From contig PBRZ01000030.1 of assembly GCA_002726085.1 (NCBI GenBank), positions 25,500 through 58,071 of the forward strand: DNA of 32,572 bases, read 5' to 3'. Of this stretch, positions 8,396 through 15,507 are shown one piece after another. Below the pieces are notes generated by a model that searched no databases, was not told the origin of the DNA, and was given only the letters and a program-made list of their open reading frames with translations. A program made the position numbers and the translations under genes. The stretch's first letter is position 1, and every line of letters starts with the position of its first letter. This stretch comes from Acidobacteriota bacterium (GTDB lineage: Bacteria; Acidobacteriota; Vicinamibacteria; Vicinamibacterales; UBA8438).

Positions 8396-9127
8396 CTATA
8401 AGCGGTAGCCGCCCGAGACGTCGATGTTGACACCGGTGAGGTAGGCGGCGTCGAGCAGATACTCGACCGCCTGCGCGACATCGCGCAGGCTCCCGGCCCG
8501 GCCAAGCGGCACCGAGGCGCCAATCTCGTGCGGGGGTGGAAGATCGATCGAGTTCTCGAGCTGACCCGGAGAGACCATGTTGACGCGAATCTGCCGCTCG
8601 GCATGCGCTGCCGCCAGCGCGCGCGTCAGCACCAGGAGACCGGTCTTGCTCACATAGTAGTCGGTCCCGTGTACGTTGGCGCGGATGCCCTCCAGCCCCG
8701 CCATGCCGATATTGACGATGTTCCCTCCCCCGGTCATGAGGCGGAGCGCGTGGTAGCAGCAGTAGAAAGCGCCGGAGAGATTGGCGGCGAGCGTGGCGTC
8801 CCACACCGCGGGGTCGAGCTGGGTGACGTGCTGCGGGTTGTAGTTCCCCACGTTGTTCACCAACAGGTCGAGGCGCCCCTCGATGCTGGTGATGTCGTCG
8901 AAGACGCGAGCCACCTGGCCCTCGACTGCCACATCGACCGCCATCGCCCGAGCCCGCTGCCCGCCGTCGCGGATCTCCTGTTCGAGCGACCGCGCCTCGG
9001 CCTCCGAGTCGCGAAAGAGGACCACCAGATCGTAGCCGCGGGCGGCCAGCGTCGTGCACAGTTGCCTGCCCATGCGCCGGGCCCCGCCGGTCACCACCGC
9101 CACCGGGTTGGTGTGTCGTGGACTCAT
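8396..9127 (-). CDS. SDR oxidoreductase, FolM/pteridine-reductase-like
   Basis: 243 residues. Rossmann motif TGGARRMG (13-20) has the TGxxxRxG form typical of pteridine reductases and dihydromonapterin reductase (FolM) rather than the usual TGxxxGxG. NNVG is at 91-94 and the catalytic pair YxxxK is Tyr157/Lys161 (YYVSK). The usual catalytic Ser position, about 13 residues before Tyr, is Gly-rich (GMAGLEG), a departure also known in pteridine-reducing SDRs. The start at 9127 is chosen because its ATG overlaps the folB stop (ATGA); a longer frame begins at 9160 but lies inside folB. Coupling to folB supports a role in reducing a pterin or dihydrofolate with NADPH. The exact substrate is inferred. 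Confidence 0.82.
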   Translation of the reverse strand: MSPRHTNPVAVVTGGARRMGRQLCTTLAARGYDLVVLFRDSEAEARSLEQEIRDGGQRARAMAVDVAVEGQVARVFDDITSIEGRLDLLVNNVGNYNPQHVTQLDPAVWDATLAANLSGAFYCCYHALRLMTGGGNIVNIGMAGLEGIRANVHGTDYYVSKTGLLVLTRALAAAHAERQIRVNMVSPGQLENSIDLPPPHEIGASVPLGRAGSLRDVAQAVEYLLDAAYLTGVNIDVSGGYRL

Positions 9128-9483
9128 CCCCGAGTCCGCTCCACACGCACGAACGAACATGCCGCCGCCGGCACTGCCTGAGGCTTCCGGACTTCCAGAC
9201 GAACGGATCGAACCTGGCCCATGCGCTCGAGCAGCAGAGCGGCCGCTTCTTCCGCCATCGTCTCGATGAGCGTGAATTTGCGCCGCTGAACCAAGCTGCT
9301 CACCTCCGCCGCGACGCTGTCGTAGTCGACCGCGTCAGCGACGGCATCGGAACCGGCTGCCGCCTCGAAGTCGTAGTCGAGCTCGATGTCGATGAGCACC
9401 GGCTGGGGCTGCGCGCGCTCCTCTGGATAGACCCCGACGATGCACTCCACCTGCAGGCGCTTGAGCCCCGTTGTGCCGATCAT
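9124..9483 (-). CDS. folB: Dihydroneopterin aldolase
   Basis: 119 residues, the normal size for FolB, which converts 7,8-dihydroneopterin to 6-hydroxymethyl-dihydropterin in folate synthesis. Diagnostic features are the opening LKRLQVECIVGVYPEERAQP (IxGVxxxER), the VDYDSVAAEV segment, F-T-L-I-E-T-M-A-E (the catalytic ExxA helix) and VRSVRLEVRKPQAV near the end. A purine-rich ggaggggggaa lies upstream of the ATG at 9483. The stop overlaps the start of the FolM-like SDR by 4 bases. The methyltransferase gene ends about 52 bases upstream on the same strand, so a three-gene transcript is likely. Confidence 0.93.
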   Translation of the reverse strand: MIGTTGLKRLQVECIVGVYPEERAQPQPVLIDIELDYDFEAAAGSDAVADAVDYDSVAAEVSSLVQRRKFTLIETMAEEAAALLLERMGQVRSVRLEVRKPQAVPAAACSFVRVERTRG

Positions 9484-9535
9484 CGTGTCGTTCCCCCCCT
9501 CCCAAGAAAAGAAGAGATCAGATCACACCGCCACG

Positions 9536-10348
9536 TTACGCAGGCCGACGAGCAACCCACACCTGCTCGGTCGCGGTCGTCTCCGCGAACGGCGTGCTAT
9601 GGAAATCGCCAAAGCAAGCTTCGATCGCGAACCCGGTGTCTTGGAGCAGCCGCCGAGCCTGGGGCGGTTCCAGCCAGCTCAGACTCAACCGGCGATAGCG
9701 GCGCCGGTCCAGGTGGCCGACTGCGTCGAGCTCGTCCTCCCAGGTGACGACCGTCATCGACTGGGAGGGCTCGTCCACCAGCGATGTCACCCACAACAAC
9801 ATGTCCACGCCCGCCGTCGACCGATATGCCGCTCGAAGCTGCACTTGCCGCATGTGAGCCATGAGGGCCGGTGTCATGAGGAAATCATCGAAGACGAATC
9901 GTCCGCCTGGACGCACGTGGGCAAAGATATGACGCATCGCCTGACGCTTGTCGTCGAGCGTCAACAAGTGCCCGATGCTGTGATACGGGAGAGCGATGAG
10001 GCCTGCTGGCTCCTCGAGCTCGAAGTCGCGGAAGTCCGCCTCGACCAGCGTGATCTGGTCGGTGACTCCCGCCCGCTGAGCCCGCTGCCGGCAGAGCGCG
10101 AGCATCGCTGGCGACGCATCCACACCGATCACGTGGCAGCCCTGTACCGCCGCCTCGACCGCGACACGACCATCCCCCACCCCCAGCTCGACGACCGGGC
10201 CATCGGCTGCCGCATACGCGTCGACGTAGAACGCGAGGTTCGCGCGGGTCGACCGAGCCGTGTCGCTCCAGACGGCGTAGATGTCGGCGAAGCTGTCGTA
10301 CTCGGAGCCGGTTCCAGCGGCCGGGGTGAGTGTGTCGGACGACGACAT
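9536..10348 (-). CDS. Class I SAM-dependent methyltransferase
   Basis: 270 residues. Motif I VVELGVGDGRVAVEAA (about 52-67), the acidic end of strand 2 (VIGVDASPAMLALCR), motif around DFRDFELEEPAGLIALPYHSIGH and post-motif RPGGRFVFDDF define a Rossmann methyltransferase. The N-terminus (EYDSFADIYAVWSDTARS) is like small-molecule methyltransferases of the 'YdaC/BioC-like' type. No substrate motif is visible. It is the first gene of a minus-strand run continuing into folB and the SDR. A divergent response-regulator gene starts 180 bases away. Confidence 0.85.
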   Translation of the reverse strand: MSSSDTLTPAAGTGSEYDSFADIYAVWSDTARSTRANLAFYVDAYAAADGPVVELGVGDGRVAVEAAVQGCHVIGVDASPAMLALCRQRAQRAGVTDQITLVEADFRDFELEEPAGLIALPYHSIGHLLTLDDKRQAMRHIFAHVRPGGRFVFDDFLMTPALMAHMRQVQLRAAYRSTAGVDMLLWVTSLVDEPSQSMTVVTWEDELDAVGHLDRRRYRRLSLSWLEPPQARRLLQDTGFAIEACFGDFHSTPFAETTATEQVWVARRPA

Positions 10349-10528
10349 CGTCCGGGGAGGATACCACCCGATGCGACGTCGGCCCCTCGGGGTTGCACGT
10401 TCCGCCCGGAATCGCTCAAGTCACGGCCACTTGTGACGATTACCCGTGTGACGCGACTTCTGCGCGCGCCCCCCGGGCTCTGGTCACGGGCTGCGAACCG
10501 CTGGAGGCGAGAGAAGGACAGGCGTGGA

Positions 10529-11962
10529 ATGAAGATACTTGTCGTGGATGACGATCCGGGCAGCCGGATCATGCTCAAGCGCCTCTTGACGCGTGACTTC
10601 GACTGTCGGGTCACCGAGGCCGAGAACGGTCTGGAAGCCCTGGCGCGCCTCGACGAGGAACACTTCTCGGCGCTGTTGCTCGACCTGTACATGCCGGTCA
10701 TGGGGGGACTCGAGACCCTGGAGATGATCCGGCAGTCCGCCCATAGTTCTCTGCCGGTGCTCATCATGACCGCCGAACGCGGAGAGGCCATGGTGAAGCG
10801 GGCGGTCGCGTTGGGCATCACCGACTACCTGGTCAAGCCGCTCAAGCCGAATCAGACCAGTGCGCGGCTCGCCCAAGCGCTGCAGACCCTGCGTCTGAGC
10901 TCGGCCGGACAGTCCGATGCCGACAGCGAACCGGTCACGGTGGATGAGCGCCTCGTCGTACTGGTCGCTGAGGGCGACCCGGATTACCGGTGTTTTCTGA
11001 TGGATTTCTTCAGACCCCGCTGCACGGCGCTGGAGGCCTCGACAGGCGCCGACGCCTTGACGCTTTGCCTCCAGGAGACGCCGGGGCTGGTGTTCGTCGG
11101 CGGGGAGCTGGGGATCATCGACGCGGAAACCCTGGTTCAGAAGGTCCGCGGCATGAGCGCGTTGTCCACCACGCGGGTCATCGCGACCGTCCCGAGAAGC
11201 CGAATCGCCGAGACCAAGGCGCGGGGCGCGTATGACGGGGTGATCGCCTGTTCGTTTGTGCGGGACGTCTTCCTTGATCAATTCGAACGATTGACCGTCT
11301 TGACCGGCCGACCGGCGCAAGCGCTCGAGCGAATCTTTCCACGCTTCAGGATGGGTCTGATTGCGGCGACCGAAAAGGTCTGCGACATAACGCTGACCGC
11401 CAACGTCGAGGTGGACCCGGAGCTGGCGCAGGTCACCGGCGAGACCCTGGCAGCGACGATGCTGCTCACCCCACCCGAGCACCAGATGACCGTCGAGGTC
11501 ACGCTACAGCTGCAACCCGACGTTGCCGACGCGGTGACACGACGGATGGGGGACTACGCGGAGGACCGGCCGTTCACCGACGAGGACCGGACCGAGACGT
11601 TGAGTGAGCTCCTCAAGATGATTCTCGGGCGGGTGCAGAACACGCTTGCCGAACATGGAGTGCCCTCCGAGATCGGGCCTTCCGAGACCGGTCGGCGACA
11701 GGCGCCAGTGGCCACCGACGAGACGGGGGCCATCATGACGTTCAAGACCGAGGACGGGCTACGGTTCGACCTCATCGCCGTCGCCCGCAAGCTGTTGAAC
11801 AGCGACGCCGCGAAGCTCCGGCCATACCATTGGGCTGACAAGAACTTCAAAGCGACGAGCTGCGGCGAGCCTTCCTCGGGGACCGAGCATGGTCGAACCT
11901 TGGGAATCGGCAAGCTGCTGGACCGGCTCTGGCCCTCGGCAAAGCCGAAGGCCGCGGCATAG
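10529..11962 (+). CDS. Response regulator: REC + degenerate REC + CheX-like domain
   Basis: 477 residues. Residues 1-120 form a complete receiver: acidic pocket Asp7-Asp9, phospho-acceptor Asp52 (LLLDLYMP), Thr81 and Lys103 (YLVKPL). Residues ~143-260 look like a second receiver (RLVVLVAEGDPDYRCFL) but the acceptor site reads VFVGGEL without Asp, so it should not be phosphorylated. Residues ~270-385 resemble the CheC/CheX phosphatase fold (RMGLIAATEKVCDITL, then a helix SELLKMILGRVQN). In CheX the ExxN pair is catalytic; here it is Glu360 with Lys363 in place of Asn. The start at 10529 follows gagaagga (10511-10518); an open frame upstream is antisense to the methyltransferase and is not coding. 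The next gene begins 9 bases after the stop. Confidence 0.8.
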   Translation: MKILVVDDDPGSRIMLKRLLTRDFDCRVTEAENGLEALARLDEEHFSALLLDLYMPVMGGLETLEMIRQSAHSSLPVLIMTAERGEAMVKRAVALGITDYLVKPLKPNQTSARLAQALQTLRLSSAGQSDADSEPVTVDERLVVLVAEGDPDYRCFLMDFFRPRCTALEASTGADALTLCLQETPGLVFVGGELGIIDAETLVQKVRGMSALSTTRVIATVPRSRIAETKARGAYDGVIACSFVRDVFLDQFERLTVLTGRPAQALERIFPRFRMGLIAATEKVCDITLTANVEVDPELAQVTGETLAATMLLTPPEHQMTVEVTLQLQPDVADAVTRRMGDYAEDRPFTDEDRTETLSELLKMILGRVQNTLAEHGVPSEIGPSETGRRQAPVATDETGAIMTFKTEDGLRFDLIAVARKLLNSDAAKLRPYHWADKNFKATSCGEPSSGTEHGRTLGIGKLLDRLWPSAKPKAAA

Positions 11963-11971
11963 TTACAGATC

Positions 11972-12784
11972 GTGAGGATGCGGGCGTTTCGCGCCGTTGC
12001 CGGCCTGCTCCCGATTGTCGGGCTGCTCCTGGGTTGCGGTTCTGGTGGATCGAATGCATCCAACCCGATCAGCCCCTCCGGCTCGATTGACCAAGCCGCC
12101 ATGCCGACGAGCCCTTTTGGAGCAAGCTGGGAATTCAACGGACAGACCTGGCGAGCGATCGGCACACCACCCGCGTGTCCCTTCCCGCTGACCTTCATCA
12201 CGCCGATCAATCTGGCGAGAGTCACGTCGGTGCTCTACCCAGGCAATATCCGGTCTGGCGATTACAGACCGCATGGGGGGTTTCGTCTCGACGGTCCAGG
12301 CGAAACCGGCGCCATCTCCGTTGTCGCGCCGATGGCGTCGACCGTGTACCGCGCCGCGCGCTACCTCGTCAACGGTGAAGTGCAGCACATGTTCGATTTC
12401 ATCAACGCCTGCGGCATTCTGCATCGTCTGGACCACCTGCGCGACTTGTCGCCGCGGTTCCAACAGATCGCCGCGTCGCTGCCACCGGCGGCTGAAGTGG
12501 ACTCACGTACCACGCTTGTCGCACCGGGACAAACCGTGTCGGCTGGCGAGACAATCGCGACCAGTGTCGGCTTCCTCTCGGGCAACGTCTTCGTTGATTG
12601 GGGTGTCTACGATCTACGGACCCAGAACGAATCGAGCGCAAACCCGAGCTGGCTGGCCCAACACCCAGGCGAGTTCGCCGCATACGCCATCTGCTGGTTT
12701 GACAATCTCTCCCCCGGAGACAGCGCCAGGGTCCGGAGCCTGCCCCCCTCTGGCGGCCAGGGAGCGAGTGACTATTGCTTCTAG
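11972..12784 (+). CDS. Lipoprotein with degenerate M23 (LytM-like) peptidase domain
   Basis: 270 residues from a GTG at 11972, or 268 from the ATG at 11978; neither has a clear ribosome site. The signal peptide ends LLLGC (Cys22), predicting lipidation. The middle resembles an M23/LytM fold: 'YRPHGGFRLDG' (His101, Asp107), 'VVAPMASTVYRA', 'GILHRLDHLRDL' (His151, His155) and 'VAPGQTVSAGETIATS'. In M23 enzymes the first metal pair is H-x3-D and the last motif HxH; here the Asp is two residues too far and the final motif reads NVFVDWGVYD. The enzyme is therefore probably inactive, like EnvC/NlpD-type domains. It lies 9 bases after the response regulator and may be cotranscribed. Confidence 0.65.
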   Translation: MRMRAFRAVAGLLPIVGLLLGCGSGGSNASNPISPSGSIDQAAMPTSPFGASWEFNGQTWRAIGTPPACPFPLTFITPINLARVTSVLYPGNIRSGDYRPHGGFRLDGPGETGAISVVAPMASTVYRAARYLVNGEVQHMFDFINACGILHRLDHLRDLSPRFQQIAASLPPAAEVDSRTTLVAPGQTVSAGETIATSVGFLSGNVFVDWGVYDLRTQNESSANPSWLAQHPGEFAAYAICWFDNLSPGDSARVRSLPPSGGQGASDYCF

Positions 12785-12864
12785 TGGTGTGTCCCTCAAA
12801 TGGCTCGACAGACTTGCCGCCGCGCGGCGCCCGGCTGACCTCGTGCGACCGGGGCGCGCGAGCG

Positions 12865-14235
12865 CTACGCGCCGTGAGCAGCCGGCTCGGCGGTTGGCGC
12901 GACACCAAGGCGCCGGCGGAACTCCTTGATGAGCATCCACCAGCTCGCAAGGGCTTGAAGCGCCACGGTCACTGCCGAGAGATACCACAAGTGCCATAGC
13001 TCGAAGGCGGGGTAGCTGCTGAGCCAGATCGCGGGCAGCGCAAACAACACCAGGCGCATCCCGCTGGCGATGAGCGACGGCATGGTGTGCCCCATCGCCT
13101 GGAACATGCCCGAGTTCGTGAAGACGATGCCGGTCGCCAGGAAATTCCACGAGATGATGCGCAGGAACTCGGCCCCGACGGCGATGACCGCGCGATCATC
13201 GGTGAAACCGGCGATCAGTGCCTGGGGCCGTCACTGACACATCAGCGTCAGCGTCAGCATGAGGGCGCTCAGCGTCGTCACCGACGTGCGGTAGGTCGCG
13301 CGGACGCGGTCGTAGTGTCCGGCGCCCATGTTCTGTCCGGCAAGCGGCGCGGTCGCGAATGCGATCGCCATGGCGGGGAGGAAGATCGCCTGCATCACCC
13401 GTGAACCGACGCCGAACCCGGCCTGCGCCTCGGGACCAAAGCCGCGAATCGTCCAGTAGACGGTCCCCATGTAGACGAAGATCAGCGCGAACTCCCCGCC
13501 CGGCGGAAGGCCAACGGCCAGGATGCGCTTCCACGAGTTCGTCTGCGGACGCGCCAACCGTCGATCGAAAACGACGTCGCGCTCGAGACGCACGAAATAC
13601 ACGAGCATCAACGCAACCGCGACCGCTACCGAGATCGACGTCGACAGTCCAGCGCCCATCAGGCCCAGCGGCCGCCCCGTCATCCATCCGGCGATCATGA
13701 TCGGCGACAGGATCGCGTTCAGCAGCACGGTGGAAATCTGCACGACGATCGTGGGGTTGACGATGCCGGTGCCCCTGAGCGCCGACCCCATCGAGATCAG
13801 CGCGAACTGGAGGCCGAGCGCCGGAAGGAACCAGTTCAGATAGGTCACGCCGGCCTCTACGATGGCGGCGTCGGCGCCCAGCGTGGACATGTAGCGACGA
13901 GCGAACGCGTAGCCCAGGCTGAGCGTTGCCACGGCGCCCACCGCGGCCAGCCCGAGACTTTGATTGAAGATCAGGTTGGCATCGTCACGGTCCTTGCGAC
14001 CGCTCGCCTGCGCGATGAGCGCCATCGTCCCGACGCCCAAGATCGGAGTGATTGCCATGATGAGAAACTGCAGATTCCCCGCGGTGCCGAGACCGGCGAT
14101 CGCGGCGTCGCCGAGCTGGCCGACGAAGTAGAGATCGACGAGGAAATACAGCGTCTGGAACACCATTCCGATGGCAATCGGGGCGGAGAGCTTGACGAGA
14201 TGGCGCGGGATCGAGCCCCGGGTCAGGTCTTGCAT
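12865..14235 (-). pseudogene. MATE family multidrug efflux transporter interrupted by an in-frame TGA
   Basis: Read from ATG 14235, the frame gives a MATE/NorM-like transporter: LTRGSIPRHLVKLSAPIAIGMVFQ, a TM-rich body, 'GMGSALRGTGIVNPTI' type loops. After 334 residues it meets TGA at 13231-13233 (context CAG TGA CGG). Translation of the same frame beyond the stop continues without a break as clear MATE sequence (RPQALIAGFTDDRAVIAVGAEFLRI, then FQAMGHTMPSLIASG) to a natural stop at 12865. The whole frame is about 456 codons, the normal family length. One base change, for example TGG to TGA, explains the break. It is either a recent nonsense mutation or a sequencing error. The truncated product would lack the last ~3 helices. 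Confidence 0.85.
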
Positions 14236-14388
14236 GGTCTATCGAGTCCCAGTCCTAGGACAGCATCTTCGTGGGTGGTCGGCCGGCCGAAGGTATCATC
14301 TGTGGGAGGTCGATGGAAACCACCCCAAGAGCCGAGCGCCCATCCGGCATCGAGTGAAGGGCCAGCGTCTGTTCAGCAAGGAGAACGC

Positions 14389-14976
14389 ATGTATCGTCTG
14401 TGTCGCCGCATAGCAGTCCTCGTAGCACTGGCACCCCTATGCTTGGTGGTCTCAGGCGTCGCTGAAGCGCAGGGAGTTGGCGCAGGGGTGAAGGGCGGGT
14501 ATCTGTTCTCGTCGTTCGATTTCGGCGACGCCTCCGATGTGCTCGACAGCAGCAACGGATGGATGGCTGGCCTCTTCTTCGGCGGCAACCGTCCCGGCAG
14601 AGTTGGCCTGATGGGCGAGATCAATGTCTTGGCCAAGCGGGGCGACGCAGGCACAGGGAGCGCGACGATCTACTACGCGCAGGTTCCGGTGCTCCTGAGA
14701 ATCAACGTGGGCTCCCGGAGCACGAGCGGCGTCAGCGGCTACGGCATCGTCGGACCCGCCATCGATCTGAAGATCGGCGAGAACCTTGCCGACCTCGCCG
14801 ACATCGACCTCGAGAGCGGTAGTGGGAGTCTGGTGGTCGGTGTCGGTGTCGAGCTCACCCGATTCATCATCGAAGCCCGCGGCACGTGGAGCCTCCGCAA
14901 CATCGCGAAAGATGCGGCGGGAGCGGACGTCAAGTCGAAGACGTTTGCCGTTCTCTTCGGCCTGCGGTTCAACTAG
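14389..14976 (+). CDS. Outer-membrane beta-barrel protein (OmpA-like/PorT-like small barrel)
   Basis: 195 residues. AAGGAG (14378-14383) lies 5 bases before the ATG; the frame is open much further upstream but that part is antisense to the MATE gene. The signal peptide ends SGVAEAQG. The mature protein is a run of amphipathic strands with alternating hydrophobic residues (GVGAGVKGGYLFSSFDF, GWMAGLFFGGN, VGLMGEINVLAKRG, YYAQVPVLLRINVG, VVGVGVELTRFIIEARGTW) and ends with an aromatic C-terminal residue region (FAVLFGLRFN), as expected for Bam-dependent barrels. It fits the 'outer membrane protein beta-barrel domain' (PF13568-type) families. Its ligand is unknown. Confidence 0.8.
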   Translation: MYRLCRRIAVLVALAPLCLVVSGVAEAQGVGAGVKGGYLFSSFDFGDASDVLDSSNGWMAGLFFGGNRPGRVGLMGEINVLAKRGDAGTGSATIYYAQVPVLLRINVGSRSTSGVSGYGIVGPAIDLKIGENLADLADIDLESGSGSLVVGVGVELTRFIIEARGTWSLRNIAKDAAGADVKSKTFAVLFGLRFN

Positions 14977-15113
14977 TTGGGGTAAACGCACGCCGAATCG
15001 ACCACCCTGGTGTCCAAGCTCACTGGGGATTGGTTGTTTCCGTCCCAAGTCCGTCCGTTTGACATCGCAGCCACAATTGCTCACCGGTCTCTGCCCGACC
15101 AGGGTCAGACCTA

Positions 15114-15157
15114 TTGCATTCCCATAGAGTCTCGGGGTAGCCTATGGCTATCCCATA
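15114..15157 (+). promoter_or_regulatory. padR1 promoter/operator candidate overlapping its start codon
   Basis: TTGCAT (15114-15119) with TAGCCT (15138-15143) at an 18-base spacing is a possible promoter. The inverted repeat TATGG-CTATC-CCATA (15143-15157) runs into the ATG of padR1, a position expected for PadR autorepression. There is no Shine-Dalgarno, so a nearly leaderless message is possible. The core ATCCCATATG (15150-15159) resembles the duplicated ATCCCACATG upstream of ADOP2. Confidence 0.35.
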
Positions 15158-15507
15158 TGACTAGCAAGTCTCCGAAGGCAGACGTCTGGCAAGGCACCTT
15201 GGCGTTGATGGTCCTCAAGACCCTCGAGGCCCTGGGGCCACTGCACGGCTACGGCGTGGCCCGCCGTATCGAGCAGACCAGCGACCATCTCCTGGCCATC
15301 AACTACGGCACGCTCTACCCCCAGCTGATGAAGCTCGAGCAGGAAGGCTACATCGGCGGGGAGTGGGGCGTGTCGGAGAACGGCCGTAAGGCCAAGTTCT
15401 ACAAACTCACACGAGCCGGGCGCCGGCAGCTCGCGCGGGCGACCGAGGACTGGGCGCAGGCCAACGCCATCCTCGCGAAGTTCCTGGCGTCAAAGGAGAC
15501 CGGATGA
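15157..15507 (+). CDS. PadR family transcriptional regulator (padR1), ADOP-associated
   Basis: 116 residues. The N-terminal winged helix has the acidobacterial PadR signature: QGTLALMVLKTLEALGPLHGYG, ARRIEQTS, then the recognition segment INYGTLYPQLMKLEQEGYI, the wing GRKAKFYKLTRAGRRQL and a short dimerisation helix. Such regulators (TIGR03433 type) precede ADOP permeases. The start at 15157 is chosen because it gives the normal family length; the frame extends upstream to 15010 without homology. The TGA overlaps the ATG of ADOP1 at 15504 (ATGA), so regulator and permease are translationally coupled. The target is likely its own promoter; the inducer is unknown. Confidence 0.9.
   Translation: MTSKSPKADVWQGTLALMVLKTLEALGPLHGYGVARRIEQTSDHLLAINYGTLYPQLMKLEQEGYIGGEWGVSENGRKAKFYKLTRAGRRQLARATEDWAQANAILAKFLASKETG

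Noticed and set aside
9440-10528. Extension of the response-regulator frame far upstream of 10529
   Set aside because: This part is antisense to folB and the methyltransferase and has no receiver homology; the ATG at 10529 with a good ribosome site starts exactly at the REC domain.
14252-14261. 10-base palindrome GTCCTAGGAC near the MATE start
   Set aside because: Too short to be significant alone, with no paired site or promoter evident.
15059-15064. TTGACA upstream of padR1 as its -35 box
   Set aside because: No -10-like hexamer lies 16-18 bases downstream (the sequence there is caccgg).
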